A stretch of 7,316 nt of DNA, taken from NCBI GenBank assembly GCA_044229775.1, contig JBGASH010000159.1, positions 1 to 7,316 on the forward strand, given 5' to 3'. The translations under genes were made by a program, and so were the position numbers. Source of the stretch: JAHEYG01 sp044229775. Lineage in GTDB: Bacteria; Bacteroidota; Bacteroidia; B-17B0; Aurantibacillaceae. The notes beneath the pieces are model-generated. The model saw only the letters and a program-made list of their open reading frames with translations, did not search any database and was not told the DNA's origin. Shown one piece after another: positions 1 through 7,000 of the stretch; within the stretch, counting starts at the first letter, position 1, and each line of letters begins with the position of its first letter.

Positions 1-850
1 GGTTTATTGGCAAACCGTTATGCCATAATTCAAAATGCAAATGTGGTCCGTTACTGTTTTCGCCGGTGTTGCCTATAATGGCAATAGGCTCGCCGGATTT
101 TACACGGTCGCCGGTTTTTTTAAGTAGTGAAGAGTTGTGTTTGTAGATACTGACTAAATTATTGTCGTGTTGTATCTCAACAACATATCCATCCGCTGGT
201 GTAAAACCCGCAAATACAATGGTACCATCTAAAGTTGATTTAATGAACTCGTCTTTCTTTGCCACTACATCTACCCCATAATGTTCTTCAGCCGCATTGA
301 ACGAAGTGGTAACTGTTCCTTTAACCGGATTAAAAAATAAATAGCTGGCTAAAGGATGTTTTTTGGGAATAGGTCCGTTAAATTCGAGCGCGGCTGGTTC
401 GGTCTCAACATCCTTTCTGAACTGAATGTCATTTGAGCTTGGCTTAACGTTAACGTTTTTATATTTACCACTGGTATCTTTAACCGGCTTCGCCGTTTTA
501 TGTTCTAAACTATCCGAAAAAACATTTACAAGATTTTTCATGTACCAGTCGCGCGCCGATAAAATTTGCTCGAGCGAATCGGCTCTAACCGAAAGGTTTA
601 AAATTTGAGACCGGTCGCTCACATTTCCGTAACCCGGAATGTACTCGCGCAAAGAAGTAAATGCTACCAGACTTATTACAATGGTGGTCATTATAATAGT
701 TATGGCGCTAACTAATATTATTAAGCCAAGGGGCGATGAACGAAAAGAGAAAGTTTCGCCAAAAGTTTCGTCATTTAATATCACTAAACGGTACTTATTC
801 TTTAGCCCTTCGGTAAAGATTTTCCATCTGTTATGCTTATTTTCAGCCAT
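1..850 (-). CDS. M23 (LytM-like) membrane-anchored metallopeptidase, 3' end outside window
   Basis: I translated the minus strand from the ATG at 850-848; the frame is open for 283 codons and runs off the left edge, so the C-terminus is missing. The protein has a basic cytoplasmic start, one membrane segment at about residues 41-64 (no cleavage site seen, so probably a signal anchor), a periplasmic linker of about 100 residues, and a peptidase M23 domain from about residue 172. The zinc site is intact: H190 and D194 in HYGVD, and H272 in HLHFE (270-274). H238 (YKH) and H270 match the catalytic histidines of LytM-type enzymes. All expected active-site residues are present, so this is probably an active endopeptidase cutting peptidoglycan cross-links or stems rather than a degenerate EnvC/NlpD-like activator. 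That reading is by family; the exact bond is unknown. It is divergent from the efflux operon and need not be functionally linked to it. The sequence KYRLVILNDETF near residue 19 resembles Bacteroidota members of this group. Confidence 0.93.
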   Translation of the reverse strand, partial: MAENKHNRWKIFTEGLKNKYRLVILNDETFGETFSFRSSPLGLIILVSAITIIMTTIVISLVAFTSLREYIPGYGNVSDRSQILNLSVRADSLEQILSARDWYMKNLVNVFSDSLEHKTAKPVKDTSGKYKNVNVKPSSNDIQFRKDVETEPAALEFNGPIPKKHPLASYLFFNPVKGTVTTSFNAAEEHYGVDVVAKKDEFIKSTLDGTIVFAGFTPADGYVVEIQHDNNLVSIYKHNSSLLKKTGDRVKSGEPIAIIGNTGENSNGPHLHFELWHNGLPIN

Positions 851-897
851 TTAGGTAATTAATCGATTACAAATATCGGCAAAAAAAAACTTTAAAA

Positions 898-923
898 GAA
901 ACCTGTAAGACAAAAATAGTTTC
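898..923. promoter_or_regulatory. Possible TetR operator (inverted repeat)
   Basis: GAAAC (898-902) and GTTTC (919-923) form an inverted repeat with half-site starts 21 bp apart, about two helical turns. It lies directly upstream of the predicted -7 box of the tetR-led operon, where a bound repressor would cover the -33 region. TetR-family proteins often bind such sites near their own gene. The arms are only five bases and could occur by chance in this AT-rich spacer, so the call is tentative. Confidence 0.25.
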
Positions 924-925
924 CT

Positions 926-933
926 TAGTTTTG
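926..933 (+). promoter_or_regulatory. Candidate -7 promoter box (TAnnTTTG) for the efflux operon
   Basis: TAGTTTTG fits the Bacteroidota sigma-ABfr -7 consensus TAnnTTTG exactly. The expected -33 TTTG is not clear: about 19 bp upstream there is only CCTG (902-905). The box ends 11 bases before the ATG at 945, so a start site at normal distance would leave a leader of only a few bases. It is the only good plus-strand match in the spacer. Confidence 0.45.
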
Positions 934-944
934 TTCCGGATTTT

Positions 945-1559
945 ATGACAGTCGACGAAAAAATATTAAAAGGCGCGCAGGAACTTTTTTTCAAGTACGG
1001 GATAAAAAGTATCACCATGGATGATATTGCCAAGCATCTTGGCATGAGTAAAAAAACCATTTACCAGCATTTTAAAGAAAAAGATGAGATCGTTCATACC
1101 TTAATGAAACTTTCTATTGAAGAAGACAAAATAATGTTTAGCAAAAACAGCGCACAAAGCGCCAATGTTGTTGAAGAAGTTTTTGGGATCATGAAAAACA
1201 TGCGCGACATGCTTGGAAAGATAAACCCGAATTTATTTTATGAATTACAAAAATATTACCCCAATACCTGGAAACTTTTTAAAGAGTTTAAAGAAGATTG
1301 GGTTCAACAAAGTGTAGAACACGCTATGGAAAAAGGCCGGAAGGACGGGTATGTACGCGACGATCTTAATACCAAGATCATGGCACGTTTGCGTATGGAA
1401 GAAATTGAAATGGCCTTCAATCCGGTTTCTTTTCCACCCGATAAATTCAATATTATGGATGTTCAGCTTGGCCTTACCGAACATTTTTTATATGGTATTT
1501 GTACTTTAAAAGGACACAAACTGATTAATAAACATAAAGAAATTACCGAAGAAGAATAA
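945..1559 (+). CDS. TetR/AcrR-family transcriptional repressor of the efflux operon
   Basis: This 204-residue protein has the usual TetR length. The N-terminal DNA-binding domain covers about residues 3-50: helix 1 near EKILKGAQELFFKYG, then the helix-turn-helix ITMDDIAKHLGMSKKTIYQHF (residues 23-43), with the family-typical KKTIYQHFKEKDEI recognition-helix end. Residues 55-204 are the divergent ligand-binding and dimerisation domain, which gives no clue to the ligand. The start is firm: there is no in-frame ATG, GTG or TTG between the upstream stop at 852-854 and 945, and this Met gives a typical short TetR N-terminus. The stop lies 7 bp before the outer membrane channel gene, so it is probably co-transcribed with the pump it controls. 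By analogy with AcrR-type regulators it most likely represses its own operon until a pump substrate binds; this is inference from family and position. An activator role or control of distant genes is not excluded. Confidence 0.92.
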   Translation: MTVDEKILKGAQELFFKYGIKSITMDDIAKHLGMSKKTIYQHFKEKDEIVHTLMKLSIEEDKIMFSKNSAQSANVVEEVFGIMKNMRDMLGKINPNLFYELQKYYPNTWKLFKEFKEDWVQQSVEHAMEKGRKDGYVRDDLNTKIMARLRMEEIEMAFNPVSFPPDKFNIMDVQLGLTEHFLYGICTLKGHKLINKHKEITEEE

Positions 1560-1566
1560 AACTACT

Positions 1567-2916
1567 ATGAAAAAATATTTTTATACACTTTTAGTTGCTT
1601 TATCATTTGTGCCGGCGTTTGTTTTGGCACAAAGCGCTGCCCAGTCGACCGACTTTTCGTTGGCGGCCGCCATTGATTACGCTACAAAACATAATGCCAA
1701 TTATTTGAACGCCGACCTTGATATTAAGATGAATGAATACCGGCGCAATGAAACGCGTGCCATTGGTTTACCGCAAATAAGCGGAAGCTTTGACGTAAAA
1801 GATTATTTTGAATTACCTACCTCGCTTTTACCGGGACAATTCTTCGGCGGCCTTCCGGGCACTTATGTTCCAGTTAAATTTGGTGTGCCCTATAATGCCA
1901 CAGCGGGATTATCGGTATCGCAACTTATTTTTAGCAGCGATTACATGATGGCGTTATTGTCGTCTAAACATGTAAAAGCCCTTTCGGATAAAGCATTGGT
2001 AAGAACCAAGACCGAAACCGTTGTAAACGTTACAAAAGCCTACTACACCGCCTTAATGACCCGCGAACGTTTAAAAACACTTGACGCTAATTTAGTTCGC
2101 CTCAAAAAATTATTTGACGACACCAAGGCCCTTAACACCAATGGTTTTGTTGAAAAAATAGATCTTGATCGAATTGAACTCGCCTACAATAATTTAATGA
2201 CCGAAAAAGAAAAAATGGAGCGCATTGTTGGTGTTACGGAAACACTTTTGAAATTTCAAATGGGATATGATCTTAAACAACCCATTAAACTTACCGATGA
2301 AATTAAGGCCGACCAGTTACAGGACATAGATCTTTTAACCGATACAAAAATAAATTACGAAGCACGCTCGGAATATTCGCTTATGCAAACGCAGCAAGAG
2401 TTAAACACGTTAGAATTAAAACGTTATCAGTATCAGCATTTACCATCCATAGTGGCGTATGGTTCTTATAGCAAACAGGCACAACGCGCTAAATTCGATA
2501 TTTTTGATGCCAATCAAAAATGGTTCCCTATTGGTATTGTTGGTGCCACCATCAACGTTCCTATTTTTAACGGCGGCACAAAATATTATAAGATCCAACA
2601 AGCCCGCGTTAATATTTTGAAGACCACTAATACCATGAATAATTTGAAATTGGCCATTGACATGGAAGCCAATATCAGTTCGGTAAATTACAAGAATGCT
2701 TTTGCTTCGTTATTAACGCAAAAAAGAAACAGAGAACTGGCCCAAAACATCTTTGATACCGCTAAGAAAAAATACGATGCGGGTGTTGGTTCAAACATTG
2801 AGGTGATCACCGCCGAAACGTCTTTGAAAGAATCGGAAACAAATTATTTAAGCGCCATGTTCGATCTGTTAATGGCAAAGATCGATCTGGATAAAGCTCT
2901 TGGAAATATAAAATAA
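1567..2916 (+). CDS. TolC-family outer membrane efflux channel
   Basis: This 449-residue protein is the outer-membrane duct of the pump. A Sec signal peptide occupies residues 1-21 (MKKYFYTLLV..., ending VLA before Gln22); there is no lipobox, so unlike OprM it is not lipid-anchored. The mature protein shows the two tandem OEP repeats of the TolC family. Repeat one starts with SLAAAIDYATKHN (residues 31-43), has a barrel-forming stretch around 70-125 rich in Gly, Pro and aromatics, and ends with long helices at 135-230, including the GFVEKIDLDR segment. Repeat two has barrel strands at about 292-337 (LPSIVAYGSY, then GATINVPIFNGG) and closing helices at 339-449 with the classic KYDAGVGSNIEVITAETSL pattern at 402-420. 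It would trimerise, crossing the outer membrane as a beta barrel and the periplasm as an alpha barrel that meets the adaptor encoded next. Length and architecture are normal for the family. Confidence 0.96.
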   Translation: MKKYFYTLLVALSFVPAFVLAQSAAQSTDFSLAAAIDYATKHNANYLNADLDIKMNEYRRNETRAIGLPQISGSFDVKDYFELPTSLLPGQFFGGLPGTYVPVKFGVPYNATAGLSVSQLIFSSDYMMALLSSKHVKALSDKALVRTKTETVVNVTKAYYTALMTRERLKTLDANLVRLKKLFDDTKALNTNGFVEKIDLDRIELAYNNLMTEKEKMERIVGVTETLLKFQMGYDLKQPIKLTDEIKADQLQDIDLLTDTKINYEARSEYSLMQTQQELNTLELKRYQYQHLPSIVAYGSYSKQAQRAKFDIFDANQKWFPIGIVGATINVPIFNGGTKYYKIQQARVNILKTTNTMNNLKLAIDMEANISSVNYKNAFASLLTQKRNRELAQNIFDTAKKKYDAGVGSNIEVITAETSLKESETNYLSAMFDLLMAKIDLDKALGNIK

Positions 2917-2934
2917 GAATTTAATAAATATCAT

Positions 2935-4035
2935 ATGAAAAAACACATCTTCTTTAGTTTACTTACAGCGTTAATGATCTCCTGCTCGGCCCCTGATAAA
3001 AAGGCGCAGCTTGAAAAGCTTAAAAAACAGCACGAAGAAATTACCGCGCAAATTGAAACACTGGAAAAAGAACTCGCTAAAAACGATTCTACACCTAAAA
3101 AAATAAATCTGGTGGAAGTAGTTCCTGTGGCGCCAGAGGTATTTCAAACCTATATCGCTGTACAGGGAAAAATTGATGCCGATGAGAACGTAGCTTTATC
3201 TAGCCAGATCCCTGGCACCATCACTAAAATAAATGTAAAACCGGGCGATCAGGTTAGCGCCGGTCAGGTTTTAGCCGAAACCGATAGTCGCGCTATACAG
3301 CAAAACATTTCTACCATGCAAACCAATCTGGATCTTGTTAGCCAGATGTATGAGAAACAAAAATCGTTATGGGATCAGAAGATCGGAACAGAGGTGCAGT
3401 TCTTACAAACTAAAACGCAGAAAGAAAGTTTAGAAAAACAAATAGCTGCCATGCAGGAACAATTGCGCATGAGTAAAATTATTTCACCAATAGACGGAAC
3501 AGTTGACGCGGTAGATATTAAATTAGGCCAAGCGGTAATGCCCGGCCTGCAGTCTATTCGCGTAGTTAATTTCTCGAACCTAAAAGTAAAGGCCGATCTA
3601 GCTGAAGCGTATGCCAGTCGTGTTAAAAAAGGTGACAATGTTAAGATCTATTTTCCCGATATGAATGATTCTATCATATCAAAAATAAATTATTCGGCAC
3701 GCGCTATCAATACTGTTAACCGCACCTTTGCCGTTGAAGCTTTGCTTGACGACAAAAAAGATTATCACCCAAACATGGTGACCCGCTTAATGATCAACGA
3801 CTACACTTCGCCTGCCCCGGTAATAGTGATTCCGGTAAAAGTAATTCAAACCGGACTCGAAAACGAAAAATACGTTTACATTGCTGACGGCGACAAAGTG
3901 GCCAAGCGTGTTATCAAAACAGGTCACGAGTACGAAGGAAGAATTGAAGTTACCGAAGGTTTAAAAGCCTCCGATCCGTTAATTGTTGAAGGATTTCAAA
4001 CCATTAACGAAGGAGATAACATTAGTTATAAATAA
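2935..4035 (+). CDS. RND efflux periplasmic adaptor lipoprotein (membrane fusion protein)
   Basis: This 366-residue protein bridges the permease and the outer-membrane channel. The N-terminus is a lipoprotein signal with lipobox MISC, so Cys17 should be acylated; the next residue is Ser. A Lys/Glu-rich coiled coil follows directly (about 24-50), then the adaptor core. Barrel-sandwich (lipoyl-like) halves lie at about 83-115 (GTITKINVKPGDQVSAGQVL) and 183-213 (SPIDGTVDAVDIKLGQAV), flanking a short alpha-helical hairpin (116-181). A beta-barrel domain (about 215-290) and a membrane-proximal domain (about 295-366, ending DPLIVEGFQTINEGD) complete it. At the hairpin tip, K141, L145 and T152 have the spacing of the Arg-Leu-Ser motif by which AcrA-type adaptors engage TolC, with conservative replacements. 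It lies 18 bp after the channel gene and 8 bp before the permease gene. The fold is typical; only the extra N-terminal coiled coil stands out. Confidence 0.95.
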   Translation: MKKHIFFSLLTALMISCSAPDKKAQLEKLKKQHEEITAQIETLEKELAKNDSTPKKINLVEVVPVAPEVFQTYIAVQGKIDADENVALSSQIPGTITKINVKPGDQVSAGQVLAETDSRAIQQNISTMQTNLDLVSQMYEKQKSLWDQKIGTEVQFLQTKTQKESLEKQIAAMQEQLRMSKIISPIDGTVDAVDIKLGQAVMPGLQSIRVVNFSNLKVKADLAEAYASRVKKGDNVKIYFPDMNDSIISKINYSARAINTVNRTFAVEALLDDKKDYHPNMVTRLMINDYTSPAPVIVIPVKVIQTGLENEKYVYIADGDKVAKRVIKTGHEYEGRIEVTEGLKASDPLIVEGFQTINEGDNISYK

Positions 4036-4043
4036 TATTTAAT

Positions 4044-7000
4044 ATGAAAGATTTATTTAAAGAATTTAAACCTTCGAGCTGGGCTATTGATAACAAGACC
4101 AGTGTGTACATTCTTACCATCCTCATTTGTGTGGTTGGTATTATGTCGTACATAGGTTTACCAAAAGAAAGTTTTCCGGACATTACTGTTCCAACAATCT
4201 ATGTGAACACGGTTAATGCAGGTAACTCTCCTACCAATATCGAGAATACCATTACAAAACCCATTGAGAAAAAATTAAAATCGGTTGCGGGTATTAAAAA
4301 AGTAACCAGTACCTCTTTACAGGACGTTTCGGTTATTGTTGTTGAATTTAATACCAATGTTGATCCAGCCAAAGCCAAGTTAAAAGTAAAAGACGCCATT
4401 GATGAGGCAAGAACCGATATGCCCACTACGTTAACACGTGAACCAATGATCAAGGAGATCGCCTTCTCCGAAATTCCGATCATGTTCATTAACATTGCCG
4501 GTAAATACGATCTTAAAAAATTAAAAAAATACGCCGAAGATCTTCAGGAGCGCATTGAAGGATTGAAAGAAATTAACGAAGCGCGTTTGGTAGGTGATCT
4601 TACCCGCGAAATTCAGGTGAACCTCGACATGTTCAAAATGCAGGGAGCGCAACTTACCTTAGGAGATATACAACGCGCTATTGGTAACGAGAATTTGTCC
4701 ATTACATTAGGAAGTATTCCAATGGATGGTATGAAACGTACCCTCAGTGTAAAAAAAGAATTTAAAAGCATTGATGAAATAAAGAACATGGTGATCAGTT
4801 CGCAATCGGGCGCACGCATGTACTTAAAAGATATTGCCGAAGTAAGAGATTATTTTTTAGAGCAGGAAAGCTACAGCAGCAGTAAAGGAAAGAATGTTAT
4901 TACCTTGAACGTTATCAAACGCTCGGGCGAAAACCTCATCGAAGCTTCCGAAAAAATTAAAGACATTATTGCCGACATGAAGAAGAATGATTTTCCGGAG
5001 GGATTGGATGTTACCGTTTCGGGCGACCAATCCAATAAAACGGAAGTAACACTTCATGACCTTATCAATACCATCATCATCGGATTTATTTTAGTGACCT
5101 TCATTTTAATGTTCTTCATGGGCGTCACCAATGCGTTGTTCGTAGCGCTTTCGGTGCCATTATCCATGTTTATCGCCTTTATGTTTATGCCGGCCCTGGG
5201 CTTTACCATGAACATGATCGTGTTATTTGCCTTTTTATTAGCGTTAGGTATTGTGGTAGATGACGCCATTGTGGTTATTGAGAACACGCACCGGCTCTTT
5301 GATAACGGCAAGCGTGATATAAAAACGGCGGCGAAAATGGCGGCGGGCGAAGTGTTCTTACCTGTATTGTCGGGTACCATGACTACGTTAGCGCCGTTCA
5401 TTCCGTTGGCATTTTGGAGCGGTATCATTGGTAAATTCATGTTCTTCCTTCCTATCACATTAATTGTGTCCCTTCTTGCATCGCTAATTGTGGCCTATAT
5501 TATCAATCCGGTTTTTGCGGTTGACTTTATGAAACCACATCATGAAGAAACAAAAGAATTTGGAAAGATCTCTAAAAAAGGATGGCGTCAATTATTATTA
5601 TACGCTGTTATTGCCTTGTTCTGTTACGCCAAACACAGTTACGGAATGGGTAACCTGATCGTTTTCCTTGGTTTATTCTTAATAGTGCACCGTTTATTCC
5701 TATATAAAGTTATTGAAGCCTGGCAAACCCGCATTTGGCCGGCGTTTCAAAACCGTTATGTGAAATTCCTTCATTGGAATCTTTTAAAACCGGCCCGACC
5801 GCTTTTCCTTTTGATCGGTATTTTTATTTTATCCATTGTGTTATTCGCGGTGCGCGGACCAAAAGTTGTATTCTTTCCGCAAGGCGAACCCAATAACATC
5901 TTTGTATATGTAAAACTACCTGTTGGTACCGATCCCATATTTACCAATGCCATTATGCGTAAAGTAGAGGCGCGAGTTGATTCGGTAATTGGAAAAGATA
6001 ATCCAATTGTAGAATCCATGATCAGTAACGTTACCATTGGTGTAACCGATCCACAGGATCAGGATCAGAATAAATATCCTAACCGTGGTAAGATCGCTAT
6101 CAACTTTGTACGTTTTGGTTTACGCAACGGCGAATCAACCGCAAAATATTTAACGGCTATTCAAAATATTAAATGGAATATTCCGGGCGCCGATATATTT
6201 GCCAATAAAGAACAGGCAGGTCCGCCCACCTCTAAACCAATTAACATTGAAGTAAAAGGCGATAAGCTCGAAGATCTTATTTCTAACGCCAACGCGTTGA
6301 AACGCTTTTTAGATGATAAGAAGATCCCGGGAATGGTGGAGTTGAAAAAAGACATTGAAGAAAACAAACCGGAAATTATTTTTGATATTAACCGCGAACG
6401 TGCTAACCGCGAAGGTTTATCTACCGGCCAATTAGCTATGGAAATTAGGGGAGCCGTATTTGGCGCCGAAGCCACAAAGTTCAGGGATCTGGACGATGAA
6501 TATCCGGTGCAATTGCGTTACAAATATGATCAGCGCGTTAACATTGAAGTGTTGCGCAATTTAAAGATCACTTATCGTGATATGAACATGGGCGGTATCA
6601 TTCGTTCTGTTCCGCTTTCTTCGGTATGCGATATTAAATATTCTAACACTTATGGTGGTATTAAACGTAAGAATTTTACACGTGTAATTACCTTGGGTTC
6701 GGATGTAAAAGAAGGATTTAACGCGAATGAAGTTGTAGCAAAGATCCAGAAAGAAGCCAAAGGATTTAAACCAACCGATGGCGTTGAAGTATTATTTACA
6801 GGTCAGCAGGAAGAACAAAAAGAAACCGGCGCGTTCTTAGGGAGAGCGTTATTGATCTCGTTTGGTTTAATGTTGCTGATATTGGTAATTCAGTTCAACT
6901 CGTTTGGTAAGCCACTAATTATTATGACCGAAATTTTCTTTAGTATCATTGGTGTAATTTTAGGAACCGCTATTTTTAAAATGGACATGAGCATCGTTAT

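Larger units (their letters stand above)
851..944. promoter_or_regulatory. Divergent intergenic region between peptidase and efflux operon
   Basis: This 94-bp AT-rich spacer must hold the promoters of both the leftward peptidase gene and the rightward tetR-led operon. On the minus strand GATATTTG at 877-870 matches seven of eight positions of the Bacteroidota -7 consensus TAnnTTTG and could serve the peptidase gene, but I see no TTTG at a suitable distance upstream of it. A run of nine A residues (881-889) lies beside that box. The plus-strand box and an inverted repeat are listed separately. No hairpin with a U-tract typical of a terminator is present, as expected for a divergent spacer. Confidence 0.6.

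Noticed and set aside
426..854. Plus-strand open frames of 60 and 71 codons at 426-608 and 639-854
   Set aside because: They lie antisense to the peptidase gene, whose minus-strand frame shows clear M23 motifs; their translations have no recognisable domain.
851..1060. Minus-strand open frame of 69 codons over the spacer and tetR start
   Set aside because: It overlaps the helix-turn-helix region of tetR and the divergent promoter region, and its product resembles nothing known; a shadow frame.
2917..2934. Terminator or separate promoter between channel and adaptor genes
   Set aside because: The 18-bp AT-rich gap has no hairpin and is too short for a full promoter; read-through is the simpler view.
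3375..3638. Minus-strand open frame of 87 codons inside the adaptor gene
   Set aside because: It is antisense to the hairpin and lipoyl-like half of a convincing adaptor; no independent support.
4199..6475. Several minus-strand open frames of 66-134 codons inside the permease gene
   Set aside because: They are antisense to a fully open 1091-codon RND permease frame with conserved motifs throughout. Their Met/Asn/Thr-rich or low-complexity translations are typical shadows.
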